From contig NC_073693.1 of NCBI RefSeq assembly GCF_029784155.1, positions 108,252,683 to 108,316,682 of the forward strand: DNA of 64,000 bases. The letters are read 5' to 3'. Positions 1-12,092 of this stretch are shown one piece after another. Each line of letters begins with the position of its first letter. The first letter of the stretch is position 1. This DNA comes from Uranotaenia lowii (taxonomy: Eukaryota > Arthropoda > Insecta > Diptera > Culicidae). The notes below the pieces were generated by a model that did no database searches, was not told where the DNA came from, and saw only the letters and a program-made list of their open reading frames with translations. A program made the position numbers and the translations under genes.

Positions 1-184
1 TAATAATAATACTAAGGTAGAATCGAAATAGAAAATCAGATATTCCTTTTTTCATCGCAGTTCTCGTTCAGATGAGTAGTTCAGGTTCTTTGCTCTCGCA
101 TTATCCTTTGGAATGAGTAAATTTCCTTAATCAAAACTGTTTTTGCAGCAATTAAAAACATGTTTGAAAATTACACTTTTCAAA

Positions 185-925
185 AGTGATCGGGTAAAAC
201 GGACATTTCAGACAAACGATACATTTTCCGGAAAAGTTGCTGTAAAAGTACTTATTTTTGTTGGCTTATTGTATGAGAACGGAACCAAAACGGAACCAAC
301 TGGTCCGAGTCTAGAAGCGAAATAGTCTGATTATCGGAACTCCGTATTTTATAGGCGCTGTTTTCACCGGTGCTCCAGTTTTTACAGTTTTTATGGCCTG
401 TTTGAGATGGTGAGTGCTTTTCGACCGACGATTGCTCTTACCAAAGTCTTTTGAAGACATATGAAGGATCAAACCGATGAAAAATTTTAAATACCTGGAG
501 AAACTTATGTGTCCGTTTTACCCGACCTTGAGGTGTCCGTCTTACCCGGCTAAGCAACTGATTTTTCAAAACGTTTGTTGCTCAAGCGCTTTGATCGAAA
601 TTCGCTGATTTTCCTGCAGATGATTGAGGAGAAGCCAAATAAACACTCCACCTTTGAAAACTATTGAAACTTTCGAAAATAATGCGAGTTATGAACTTTT
701 CTCTAAGTAGAGAAAATTACATCAGATAATAGAACTTCAAAGTTTTTGTTTGTTTTACTTACTATTATGAGACCTTGCTTGCTGTGAATAAACAAAGGGT
801 CCCGAAAGTTTTGATACACTTAGGAAAACATATTCCAATCATTAGATTTGAGCCAAACATCGTTATTTTCGAAATATTGAAAGTGTCCGTTTTACCCGCT
901 GTGTCCGTTTTACCCGACTTTCCCC
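185..925. mobile_element. Small inverted-repeat element, GGGTAAAACGGACA motif
   Basis: TCGGGTAAAACGGACA at 190-205 is repeated exactly in inverse orientation at 902-917. Variants of the same phrase occur inside, near 510-552 and 884-900. The right edge continues into ACTTTCCCCTA, resembling the TAGGGGA ends of other elements here; the matching left outer edge is not seen. No coding sequence is evident. Probably a decayed MITE-like element; the left boundary is uncertain. Confidence 0.45.
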
Positions 926-1550
926 TATGTATAATGAATGATCTTTTTTTTTTCTTTGGAAAATCTGTTCACTTTTATCAAATTTTTTCTGCCTATGATG
1001 CTTGAATCTACATATATCTAACTTTGGTTAAAAAATATGGAATTAAAAAAAACATTTCACATTATTACCAATATAATGTTTTTCTTCATTTAAACTGTGG
1101 CAAATAATCTTTTATAACATTTCGTGATTTTTCATGGTTTACATTTAAGGTTTCATGGTAAACCCGGATGCGCAGTTTAATGGAACTGTATTAATATTTT
1201 GTTATATTTCACAAACTCCCCACCCTTTTTCACTTAAAACAATAATATCAAAATTGGGATAGAATGCGCTTACCAACACGCGTGTTACGCATAGATTTTG
1301 AATGCTGTTAACTTTTGAGAAAACTTGAATATCAAAACGAAATGTCTTTATGTTTATTTGCTGACTCCCAAATTATTATAACAATGCATAATTATAACAA
1401 ACTTCCATTGGGGCCGGCAGGCTTAAAAGGTGCACAACTGTTCGATTCGAAAAAAGTTTTCGCGTTCTACTCCCAGGTGTGCTTTCTAGTTGTTTGAGTT
1501 TTTTTTTACAAAAGTATCTTGAAAATTTTGTAATTTTTTTTGCTGTTTAG
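926..1550. other. Unassigned AT-rich sequence
   Basis: I see no gene, RNA or clear repeat structure here. Short open frames are consistent with chance in AT-rich DNA. Confidence 0.4.
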
Positions 1551-2513
1551 TACCGTCAACTGGGGCAACATGCAACATTTTTCAACTTCAAAGGCTTCTA
1601 AAATCTTCATGCCTATAGATAATCATTTCTCTTGTACATCAAAAGTTTTAAGATTGATGGAACACCAAATTGACGTAGTCAGAAAAATTATTGGTTTTAC
1701 CAGTTATTTTTGAATTTTCAAAAACATGCGATTTTCACCCTACTAAGAAAAAGGGGTAAGTTGCAACAAACTCTGCAATTAATGAAAAATCAAATGAAAA
1801 CGTTTGAAAATTTAAAGTTTTTTATACATTTGTGATGTCATAGCGCATAAATGTATATTACATAGCGCAGTAGTTTTTGGTTTTGTTCGAATTAAATTTT
1901 ACATTTTTTCTGACAAAAATGTGTTTAAGAAAAAAGTGTTAATCTGATGCATACTTTTAGGGGTAAAAATACTACAAAATATTCTATTATCTTGAATCAT
2001 GCAAATAAATCTTAGGATGGATGAAATTTTAATGTTAACAAACGCATAATGCAAATCAATCATATCCGAGCATATGGAAATGCGATTCATGAGATTTAGT
2101 TCTGATTTGCATTTTTTTGCATTTTGCCCCAGTGAGCTAACTGAATTATAAAAAAATTATTTAAAAAAATTTGGTGATTGTCCGAAAAATATTTATATAC
2201 GAACAGTGTTGGTATTGTATAATGAAAGCACTATAAAATTTGTAGGTGATTTCATTAAGCCAATCCGTCATACGAGGTAAAGTTTTTTACGGCATCGAAA
2301 AATGTAAAAATTTGTACATCTTGTGCTCAATTTTTTTATTTTTTGATAAGAATCAAAAAACTATTTCACGATGTTAAAAACTATATCATCATCAATTTAT
2401 TAACATTCAATGATAACTGTATAACAGTATATTGAAATAAAAATTGAATGAGTGTTGTGGTATACAAATGTTGCATTTAACCCTGCTTTTGCATGATGCC
2501 CCGTTTGACGGTA
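1551..2513. mobile_element. TA-flanked MITE, TACCGTCAAC ends
   Basis: The left end reads TACCGTCAACTGGGGCA and the right end is its imperfect inverse (TGCCCCGTTTGACGGTA). Both outer ends are TA, fitting a TA target duplication as in Tc1/mariner-type insertions. Inside the termini a second phrase (CATGCAAC at the left, TTGCAT at the right) is also mirrored. The 963-bp interior has no transposase-like frame, so it is non-autonomous. Related ends occur at 5738-6514 and 42117-43089. Confidence 0.7.
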
Positions 2514-3758
2514 ACATGTAAATCAGCTCCTTTAATCATCGAAAATGTTCAATTTGATTCTTAAGCGGTTGGGAGCGGTTTTTTATATGAGCCCCCAGTT
2601 CCAAAGCGATAGGGGTAATTATACATAATAAATAAACTTCTTTTGTCAAATCTATAGCTTCTGGAACCATTTTTATGAAAATCCACTGAAATTTTTTTGA
2701 ATTAGTTTAAGTTGAATTTTAATGGGGTTACTCCTTCCATAAAATGTGAGGGTCTTGAACAAACCATCTTCGGCCCAAAATACCCCCGGACACCAAATTT
2801 CATTTATTTCTCACCGCCCGTTTATATGTGATGGTGTTACAAAGAAAAATCCTCGATTTTTTTTTACATATAAGATCTCCTATAATTTCCTAAATTGTGT
2901 TTTGATTATAACTCAAACCTTACCAAAACCAAATGGACAATATTTCATCGATCGAACTCAGTGACAGTACGACATGTCAATTCTGAAATTGATTGAAAAC
3001 GACAAACTATCAGACCTCACCATTCCGAGCAATGTTTTCCTACTGAATCAACTAATCTATTCATGACCCACTTTATAAGCGAAATGCAACTCAACCAAAA
3101 GATAATCCTTTCAACCAAGCGATGGGAAATTCTATCCTCGACCATGTTGTTAGTTTGGCAAGTCCTGCTCCTGCCAGCAGGAAAAAAATCAATCTTCTTT
3201 ATTATAGTGCACGACATCCGTTGCAGTCATCTTGCATCACATCCTGTTCAACCAATTTCGCTCTATCAGTATAGGAGATGTGCAGCACCGGATGAACCAA
3301 AGTACAGAAGCAGGAGCACACAAACATCCCGAAGGCTAGTAAGCGCAGCACCGAATTCCGATCGAAGTCATCATCACTATTCAAAAAGCGAATCACTCAT
3401 CTGGAGGTTCCTCTCTTCCTAAAATGCGCGGCAGCATCCTTCTAGTTCTAGTAAAAGTAGAGAAAGTAGTTGAAGAGTCTACTATAGCAACTCCATTCAG
3501 CACCAGATGTTCCTTCCCAGGCATCTTCATCTTCATCGGCGACGACGACGACGACGGCCATCAGGAGCACAAAAGTTCTACGAATTACACTTTCCGCCCA
3601 AAGCCTCCAACCAGCAATGTTGTTGCCTTCATTTTTATCTCCTCGGAAAAATAGGAAAAATAGAAACCATGTGCAATCGTGCAACACACTCAAGCACAAG
3701 TTTTTGGTCGCTCGGATGCTTTCTACTGCTTCGTCGTTTATGTTTGAGCAAAACCCTG
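2514..3758. other. Unassigned; less AT-rich block at 3030-3650
   Basis: The first 500 bases are AT-rich without recognisable content. From about 3030 to 3650 composition is more balanced and includes a short GAC-repeat run (about 3541-3556). Overlapping open frames of 60-130 codons exist on both strands, but none resembles a known family and they contradict one another. It could be host intronic, untranslated or regulatory DNA. Confidence 0.35.
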
Positions 3759-4560
3759 TAGGGGAAAACTGTACAGAACGCACCATGATAAAACTTGTTT
3801 TTGATGACATTACTGTAAAAATTAAAACAACAAGAAAATACATCGTGGGGTAGAACGGAAAAACTAGTGGACAGAACGCACCATACCGGAAGGGTGATCA
3901 GAAATGGCATAACGAATAGGTATATGAAATAAAGTGATTGTAACACACAAAGTTTAGTAATGTTTAATGTTTAATGTTTATTGTTAGGAGTATGTGAGCC
4001 TGTCAGTTATAAACTATAGTTTAGGTATTTTTGTAAATTATCCATACTTAGGCCAAAAAAACATTTTTTTTGCTGTTTTAAAATATACTTTTTGTTATCC
4101 TTGTAAGTCAAGCGCCTTTAAGTAAGCAAAAATTTTTAATTTCATGTGATGATTTTTTCGATTTAAATATTGTTTCACCTTTTAAACATGAACAACGACG
4201 AAGTTTGTTATAAGTATACATTCTTATCGTAACTTGGGAGTCAGAAAATATAAAAAATGACATTTTGTTTTGATATTGGGATTTTCTTAAAAGTTAGCAG
4301 CATTCAAAAAGCGTAAAACTCGTGGTCTTGCGCGCTTTTTGCTTTCATTGTGATAGGATTGTTTTAAGTTAAAATTTGTGGGATATTAGTGAAATTTAAC
4401 AAAATATTTAAAATAATCCAACATAAGAACAGCATGACAGAAACAACACATTAATGATGAAGATAACCTCATTCGAAGCCTTGCGGTAGAGTATTTTTGA
4501 GAAATAATGGCATGAGCTATCTTACTCCGCTGCTGGTGCGTCTTGTACAGTTCTCCCCTA
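3759..4560. mobile_element. TA-flanked MITE, TAGGGGAAAACTGTACAG ends
   Basis: The left terminus TAGGGGAAAACTGTACAG followed by AACGCACC is mirrored at the right as GGTGCGT then CTGTACAGTTCTCCCCTA with few mismatches. TA lies at both outer ends. The interior is AT-rich and has no transposase. A non-autonomous TA-targeting element of about 800 bp is the best reading. Confidence 0.72.
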
Positions 4561-5737
4561 CTTACTTACAGCCTTAATTTAGCACAGTAATTTTTGGAGA
4601 AGAAGGGTTTTACAGGCCTTTTCAATCAATTTTTAAAGATGAACGGTAACAATGTTCAATGTATGGTAAATTAATGAATGATTGGGATTTTTTCAGGTTC
4701 AAGTCCTGTCGGTGAGCCGTTGTATCTTTTTCGAGAAATTCATTATATTTACGACTAATGTCTGTCCTTTTCTTTTAACCCTCATTTTATCTGAAATACT
4801 CCAGCACCTCGAAAAATTTGTTGACTTTCTGAAAGTTTCAGCTCACGCAACCAAAATACAATTTACTACATATTTGTATTCTTCCAAGAAAACAATTAAG
4901 CGTTCTACGAGAAAAGTAATGAAAATAGACTAATTCATCAAAAGTATTTCTAAAAATATTGATAGTTGGACTTTGAAATGTACTAAATTTAATTAAAAGT
5001 TAAAAAAACCTGATCTGATTTGGTTAATTCAATTGAAAATTAAAACAAAATATGAAGATTAAAAAGATTAGTTTTTTATCACAAAAGAAGGATTTGTTTT
5101 CAATAAACACGACTTACCGTTATAATAACTTACTTATAGAATTAAATTCATAACTCCCATTTCGTTGCTTATGTTTAAATACTTTATTTAGAAGATTTTA
5201 GCATTCTGATATGGAGTTTTAAAATGTATCGGTTTTAAGTGAAATCGAGCATTGATAACTGATTAACTATCAAACCTACATTTGAAAATAAACTGATTCT
5301 GATTTTCTTTATTATACTGTATTCAATCAAGGAATAATATTTTGATAGTGATGATGCAGGATCTAAAAAAGTAAAACATAACAGTTACTTGATTTCATTT
5401 TACAAATTTGTTGAAACCTACATATGTACATATTTAAAATTAAAATCCGTTTAGAACTTCTTTAAAAATTCGTTGAATGAGGAAAAGTAAACAAATAGAA
5501 AACTTCTATAAATTTTTTTCTCAGAACTCTAAATTACTTGAACCCTTGAGGATAGTTGATAATTGATTTAAAACATTAAATCAGTTAAAATTACGTTTTA
5601 AATTTGTGGCCTTGTGTAATTTATCAAAACCTTTTTAAATGTGAAGCATTGAGAAGAACAAAGAAAAAAAAAAATAAAAAAATGAGGCCGAAATTGGTTT
5701 CTTGAAGAATATTTCATATTAGCATAACATTTGTAAT
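4561..5737. other. Unassigned AT-rich sequence
   Basis: No recognisable gene, RNA or repeat. An 83-codon frame at 4682-4933 has no recognisable domain and low-complexity AT-rich codon content. Confidence 0.35.
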
Positions 5738-6514
5738 TACCGTTATCCGGGGTAAGATTGATCACTTTTTTAATATTTTTCGATTATTTTTTCTGTTAAG
5801 GGGAATGTGACATGTTTCATATTTTTAAAACCAGTACTGGACTCCTATGAACGTAAAACATGGTTGCAGAAATTGCTAGTTTATCAATTTTACCTTGCTT
5901 TCCAACGTTTCTTTTAAAACCATTTATAATCGAAAAAAGAATAATGATGTTGCATACATATAGGGGCAAAAATGATATCAATTGATAAATAGTTATAGCT
6001 TCAAAATACAAACGAAATTATACCTTCACACATTCCCCTAGGCCCTCTCACTTTTTTCATTTTCTCTTCAAAGTTGACCATTTGGTCCGGTTTCCATCCA
6101 TTTATCCAATACGGGCTTACTCTTGGAAAATGATTTTAATTTTTGAATATCAAAAATTTATCATTAAATGCCTTAAAAAACAGCATTATGATTATAAATA
6201 TACAAAGAAAAAAAGTTGTTCTTTCACATTCAACAACCCGTTTGCTTCTAAATGCATTTTTGTGTCATCAGGAGAGCTGTTTGTTTGCGAGCCTTGGAAA
6301 AAAATAGATAATTTAAGATTCTGAAATTACATTTTTAATTACAGAAAAAGAATTCAAATACAAACTAAATTTTGCCTTTTTGATATTCAATTAATATGCT
6401 TTCAAACGTAGAAATCAGTTTTCAAAAATTCAAACTATAGACTGAGTTATTGATGGTAATGTGGAAAAATTTATTGTTGGTCAATTCTACCCCGGTGATC
6501 AATGTTTTACGGTA
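5738..6514. mobile_element. TA-flanked MITE, TACCGT...TTGATCAC ends
   Basis: The left end (TACCGTTATCCGGGGTAAG then ATTGATCAC) is the imperfect inverse of the right end (GTGATCAATGTTTTACGGTA). The first 150 bp recur in inverse orientation at about 42957-43089, the right end of another family member, including the phrase TCCAGTACTGG/GTCCAGTAC and the ACATGGTTGCAG segment. No transposase is present. Confidence 0.7.
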
Positions 6515-6537
6515 CATTAACAATTTTTTAAAACCAA

Positions 6538-7360
6538 TTAGGATATATTGACAGTTCTACACGAACACCACCTAAGCAGGAGGCCTCAGCCCTAACCTCA
6601 ACCCATGGCAGAACAGAATCTGTTTTTGAGAAGGGCGCATGATAAACGCGATTTTCCGGTACTAATATTGACAAATTCGCCCCGTGGAAAGCGATACACA
6701 GATGTTCGTATTCTGATGTTTTTGTTTGTTCAGGTGTGCCAAGTGCATTGATATTTGGAAAATGATAAAATTTTTTTAGTTGCATTGTTTTTTTTTGGAA
6801 AACCTTTTCATGAGTACTGAGAATTTGCAGCTTTTCCGTAGATTTTTATACGAATGTGAAATTAAATGCATCATTTATCTGAACGAAATAACGACTGTCT
6901 GTATCGCACACTTAAACGATGTAGTGAATTATATGGGTATGTTCAAAATGATCAGAGCATGTAGGCGATTATTTTCGAAGTCAACATCATTCAGTGTTAC
7001 AATAAAGTAAATTAATGAAAGCCCCATTAATTTACATTTTTGTAACAGTGATTTTACATTCGTTTAAAAGTTAGAATCAACGCTTTTATACATAAAATAC
7101 ATTTAAGATATTTTAAATTCCCCTTAAAAATTAATTTCCCAAAATTTGCTTATCTTCATCGCGCTCCGTAATGAATTCAAACATTTAGCTGTTGATAGTT
7201 CAAAAATATAATCAATTCAGAAATATTTAGTTTAAAACAAGCCAATACTGATTTTAGTAACGCATCTAGCATCACTGGTGAGGCCGCCAGCAAATCAAAA
7301 TTTGAGGTTATGGCTGAGGCCAATTTTTCGTCAATACTATTGTCCGTATATACCCTTATA
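6538..7360. mobile_element. Inverted-repeat element, copy 1 of 2
   Basis: This block recurs in opposite orientation at 34254-35053 with many shared segments, including GGATATATTGACAG at one end, GTATATACCCTTATA at the other, and a CTCAGCC(C/A)TAACCTCA phrase near both ends in inverse orientation within each copy. That gives imperfect terminal inverted repeats of about 60 bp. The interior has no recognisable coding sequence. Class is unresolved; TA at the outer ends suggests TA targeting. Confidence 0.65.
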
Positions 7361-7362
7361 AG

Positions 7363-7458
7363 ACTTAATTCCGCCAGAGGCGAGCCAAATTTCTGACTTG
7401 TTGTTTCCCGATACTACGGTGAAAATTTTACTTGGAAAAAATTTTCATGGGGAGAGGG
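7363..7458. repeat. Dispersed repeat fragment, interrupted by the hAT element
   Basis: The stretch with GGCGAGCCAAATTT and GGTGAAAATTTTACTTGGAAAAA recurs inversely at about 45290-45415, where it carries a longer middle segment. The hAT element at 7467 is inserted just downstream in this repeat. Family unknown. Confidence 0.5.
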
Positions 7459-7466
7459 GTTAAAAG
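7459..7466. repeat. Left hAT target-site duplication
   Basis: GTTAAAAG, identical to 9032-9039. Confidence 0.8.
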
Positions 7467-9031
7467 TAGGGTGGTCGGATTTACCGGTTTTTTTCAAATC
7501 CGGTATTTCGGTATTTGGAATTTTCAAAACCGATAAAACCGGTAAAACCGGTATTTTTCAAAGTATATCGAATTCATGAAAAGGTTTCGTCTAATTGCAG
7601 TAGTAATGACATAAAATGCGCAGAATTTATAACGCAATAGATTTTGCAACATTTCCAATTGAAAAAATATTGCATTAAGCCTTTAAATTATCACTTTGTA
7701 ATAAATCTAACATCACCCTCATGATAATCATGATATTTATCATCGTCATTTTATTATTTTTATTTCACATTGAGGATGCAGAAATAATAGAAGTTTCATA
7801 TAGTTTGCGACGAATTTTTGTCCTAAACTCTGAAGGACAGTATTTAGTAATAGTAATAGATTTTACAGATTTAGTAAAAGTTTTTATAGTCTTTCATGAA
7901 AATGATACGAAATTTGATATACAAAAAGATTTTCCGTTAAAAAATGACTTAATCAATTGCCAAACAAAACTCAAACACTGTCACAAAGTTTTTGGTTGAC
8001 TCACAAAATTACAGATGATTGTGGTCTTAAATACGGATGTTTTCCTCGCAACCTAGGTTGTGATAGCATTATGTTTGCCTTTCCAAAATTAAAACCAACA
8101 AATAGAAAACAAAATCTTTTAAAAAATCAGTCAAAATTCAGCAATAAATAAAGTTGTTTGGATCTGATTCATACTTTCTTCGTTGCTATAATACTGTTGC
8201 AAATTTATAAAAACTTTTTTACTGCTTTGTCGGAAAAAGAAAATGCTTCAACAGCATTAAAAATAAAAACAACAGAGTTTCATCATTTAACTTGAAAATA
8301 TTGATAGAGAAATTTCATATAAATATTTCAACATAAACACATGGCTCTATTGAAACATTTTAATTTTAAAAACATAGTAGGAAGTTTCTAATCAACATTT
8401 TTGGTTTTTAATTTTTGAAAGCCCTTCACCGTTTAGAACGATTTTGAGAAACTTGGCCTGTTTATAGATAAAACATGTTCGCATCTTTTGACCAAATTCC
8501 AGTTTTTCAATGAAAACTGTGATATAATCAAGCAATCTTAAATTTCTTGTAGCTGTATCTTTTTTCAGTCAATGTTCACTTGTACAGTCTTGAAATGTTG
8601 TGAAGCGTTAGTTCGATAGCTGAACTGAAATGTGTAAAGTTTCATGAATATATTTCATCTGAGTGAGAGATGGCAGCTTGTCAATGCTTTTTCAAACGCC
8701 ACTCTAGCTTTAATTCAAAAAGTACATCGGCAAGTTTTAGCAACAATCATATCTCACATTCTCAACCTTGTAGCAAGGCTTATTGAGCTTAGAGTTTGAA
8801 ACTGATTAAACAAAATATAAGTATTTGTACTCATACATATTTGGTAAAAAAAAACATTTAGCTGTGTCAATTTTATTACAGTGCCGTTGATGAAAAGATG
8901 ATGAAAAGTTGATGAAAAATTTACCGGAAATCCCGGTTTTTTACCGTCCCAAAAGTCGGTATTTCCGGTATTGGAAAATGGACGGTTTTACCGGTTTTAC
9001 CGGTTTCGGTAAAACCGGTTAGACCACCCTA
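7467..9031. mobile_element. Non-autonomous hAT element, 8-bp TSD
   Basis: The termini are TAGGGTGGTC at the left and GACCACCCTA at the right, a perfect 10-bp inverted repeat. The flanks 7459-7466 and 9032-9039 are identical GTTAAAAG, the 8-bp target duplication expected for hAT elements. Both subterminal regions hold clustered copies of ACCGGTTTTACCGG-like sequence in both orientations, resembling transposase-binding repeats. The 1565-bp interior has two short open frames (7721-7999 and 7957-8151) without hAT transposase features, so it must be mobilised in trans or be dead. Confidence 0.85.
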
Positions 9032-9039
9032 GTTAAAAG
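9032..9039. repeat. Right hAT target-site duplication
   Basis: GTTAAAAG, identical to 7459-7466. Confidence 0.8.
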
Positions 9040-9160
9040 TATTCGGCATGAGATCTTGTACTAGGCCTAGGATTGATTTTTGCCTGCAGCGCATAACTTT
9101 TTCAAAAGTCGGGTCATTTAGGGCAGTCTAGTTATTTATTTACATACATAGTATTCCATC

Positions 9161-11852
9161 TTACGACATAACTTTACGAACATAATTCCTAAAATTCACT
9201 CGGTCCATGGCAACCGTTCTCCAATTTCTCGGGCACCCCACGTTCGCCAGATCACGTTCCACTTGGTCTAACCACCTCGCTCGTTGCGCCCCCGCTCGTC
9301 TTGTTCCTACCGGATTCGTAGCGAACACCTGTTTTGCAGGACAGTCGTCCGGCATTCTCGCAACGTGTCCAGCCCAGCGTATCCGGCCAGCCTTCACCAC
9401 CTTCTGGATACTGGGTTCGCCGTCGGATCTCACGGCTGGTGTCATTGTCTGCGGTCACCAGTGAGCCGAGATAGACAAAGTCTTCGACTATCTCCAGCTC
9501 GTCGCCGTCGATCATGACCTTGTTATTACTGGACAAGCGGGTTCGGTCGGTCTCGGATCCGCAGGCCAGCATGTACTTCGTCTTGGACGTATTAATCATC
9601 AACCCAATCCTTCCTGTTTCGCGTTTCAGTTTGCGCTAGATCTCCTCCACCGCCGCAGTTGATCTGCTGACTATATCAATGTCATCGGCAAAGCAGATAA
9701 GTTGACTGGATCTGTTGAAAATCGTGCCCCGCATTTCGCCCACCGCTCGTCGAATAACACCTTCTAGCGCCACGTTGAACATCATGCAGGATAGACCATC
9801 ACCTTGTCGAAGCCCCCTGCGCGATTCGAATGAACTCGACAATTCACCCGAGATCCGCACACAGCACTGCGTTCCATCCATCGTCGCCTTGATCAGTCTG
9901 ATCAGCAGCTTCCCGGAAAAGCCGTTCTCGTCCATGATTTTCCATAGCTCGTTACGGTCGATCGTGTCGTATGCGGCTTTGAAGTCGATGAATAGATGGT
10001 GCGTAGGGACTTGGAGTTCCCGGCATTTTTGGAGGATTTGCCGTAATGTGAATATCTGGTCCGTCGTTGACCGTCCCTCCATGAAGCCGGCCTGATGACT
10101 TCCCACGAATCTGTTTGCTTGTGGCGTTAGGTGGCGGAGTAGTATTCGGGACAGCACTTTGTAGGCGGCATTGAGGACAGTGATCGCTCGGTAGTTCTCA
10201 CAGTCCAATTTGTCGCCCTTCTTGTAGATGGGGCATATTACCCCCTCCTTCCACTCCTCCGGTAGCTGTTCTATGTCCCAGATCCGGACTATCAACCGTT
10301 GTAGGCAATCGGCCAACTTGTCCGGGCCCATTTTGATGAGTTCAGCTGCGATGCCATCCTTCCCAGCCGACTTGTTTCTATTCAGCTGGCGAATGGCTTC
10401 CTTAACTTCACTCATTGTTGGGAGTGGCTCCTCTTCGTCGTTGGCTACGCCGGCGATGTACCTTCCTCCACCGTCTTGATCTCCTGCATGTGCGCCGTTC
10501 AGGTGTTCATCGAAGTGCTGCTTCCACCTTTTGATCACCTCACGATTGTCCGTCAGGATACCCCCGTCCTTATCCCGGCACATTTCGGCTTGCGGCACGA
10601 AGCCTTTGCGGGATGCGTTGAGTTTCTGATAGAACTTATGTGTTTCTTGGGAACGATGCAGCTGCTCCAGCTCCTCGAGCTCCTCCTCCTCCAGGCGGCG
10701 CTTTTTGTCCTGGAAAAGTCGGACTCGCTGCCTCTTCCGGTGATTTTCCACATTTCGACGGGTGCCTCTTTGCACTACTGCCGCCCGCGCGGCATTCTCT
10801 TCGTCCATCACCCTCCTACACTCATCGTCGAACCAGTCGTTCCGTCGAGATCGCTCCACATAACCGATGACGTTCTCCGCAGCACTGTTAATGGCTGTTT
10901 TGATGGTATCCCAACAGTCCTCGAGAGGGGCTTCGTCAAGCTCGCCCTCTGCCGGCAGCGCTGCTTCGACCGATTGCGCGTAGTCTGCCGCGACCTCAGG
11001 TTGCTTCGGTCGCGCGATATTTAACCGAGGCGGGCGCCGGTTTCGCGTGTTGTTTACTACGGAGAGTTTTGGGCGCATCTTCACCATCACCAGATAATGG
11101 TCCGACTCGATGTTGGCGCCCCGACAGGATCTGACGTCGATGATGTCCGAGAAGTGCCGGCTGTCGATCAAAATGTGGTCGATCTGTGATTGAGTTTGGT
11201 ACGGTGATTTCCAGGTGTACTCGTGTGGGAGGCGGTGCTGAAAAAAAGTACTAAGTACGGCCATTCGTTTGGAGGCGGCGAAATCTATCAGTCTGAGGCC
11301 GTTTTCGTTGGTCAGCTGGTGCGCACTGAACCTTCCAATTGTCGGTTTAAATTCCTCCTCCTGGCCGACCTGAGCATTGAAATCCCCGATGACGATCTTG
11401 ATATCATGTTTTGGGCAACGGTCGTATTCACGCTCCAGCTGCGCGTAGAATTCGTCTTTGTCGTCACCGGTACTTCCGAGGTGAGGGCTGTGCACGTTGA
11501 TGATGCTGATGTTGAACAACCGGCACATTCGTGACTTGATCGGCCACCACCCGATCACGCGCTTTTGCATCTTTCCCATCACTATAAAAGCTGTTCCAAG
11601 CTCGTGTGTGTTGCCGCAGCTCTGGTAGATGGCACGACCATCTGGGTACGTTCGTACCGTGGAGCCCTTCCAGCATACCTCCTGCAGCGCTACGATGTCG
11701 AATTTGCGGCTCTTCAATTCGTTGGAGAGCACGTGGGTACTGCCCACAAAATTTAGAGATCGGCAGTTCCATGTTCCAAATTTCCAATCGCTAACCCCAC
11801 TATCTCGCAGGAGGACCGTCGTGATGTTGCTGTTTTGGGTCCCAAACACCAC
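9161..11852 (-). pseudogene. RTE-like endonuclease/reverse transcriptase, inactivated
   Basis: The main frame (11852 to 9636, 738 codons) begins with an APE-type endonuclease: GTWNCRS at residues 26-32, LQEV with E58, GDFN with D157 and N159, and SDHYLV near 247. A basic, charged linker follows, then a reverse transcriptase with FIDFKAAYD (D623), LRQGDGL (681-687) and FADD (721-724). The frame ends at an in-frame TAG (9636-9638). The same frame resumes immediately with the expected continuation (TSKTKYM, VYLGSLVT) and runs to about 9430. There it meets, in another frame, the C-terminal RIRWAGHVARM segment that ends at 9161. The usual region between these, which carries a GCETW-like motif in copy 2, is missing: an internal deletion of perhaps 300 bp. 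The protein normally nicks target DNA and copies the element RNA in place. Start codon choice is uncertain; 11852 is a GTG. Confidence 0.88.
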
Positions 11853-11882
11853 CAGGACGCTGTTGAACTCCGCACGCCGCCC

Positions 11883-12092
11883 CTGACATAACAGACGCGT
11901 ACGAAGCCCCCAGACTCAGTCTGCATGCGACCAAAGCATCCACCGGGGTTGGGTAGCCGATCTCCGCTAAGGTTGCTCGCACCCCAGCTAGCACCACGGG
12001 GAGGTAGAGAATCGGAGTTGCAGACAAGAGGTGATATGACCACTACCCGAAGGTTGGGTGTATGGGGTCTCGAGTTGCACATTGTCTACCGT
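11883..12092 (-). repeat. Upstream module shared by two RTE-like elements
   Basis: This segment is about 85% alike over its core to 49342-49530, at the 5' end of the other RTE-like element. It can be read as a peptide starting MCN(S/T)RPH and containing WGASNLSGDR(L/V)PNPGG; in the core most base differences are synonymous or conservative. It may be a 5' UTR or a short upstream reading frame. Confidence 0.7.

Larger units (their letters stand above)
9133..12092 (-). mobile_element. RTE-like non-LTR retrotransposon, copy 1
   Basis: This minus-strand element has an upstream module (12092-11883), an endonuclease/reverse transcriptase reading frame and a very short 3' tail ending in an ATGTAAATAAATAA-like simple repeat. 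Single-ORF organisation, short 3' UTR, AAATA-type tail and a C-terminal RIRWAGHVARM motif fit the RTE group rather than I or Jockey elements. It is GC-richer than its AT-rich surroundings. A 5'-truncated relative lies at 56759-56868. The 5' boundary is approximate, set by similarity to 49342-49530. Confidence 0.85.

Noticed and set aside
3063..3946. Cluster of overlapping frames up to 131 codons
   Set aside because: Mutually exclusive frames without domain features; part lies in the MITE at 3759-4560.
7721..8151. Two short frames inside the hAT element as possible transposase remnants
   Set aside because: No hAT catalytic or dimerisation motif visible; kept only as unassigned interior.
9715..11886. 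Several plus-strand frames of 60-180 codons
   Set aside because: Antisense shadows of the RTE-like frame at 9161-11852.
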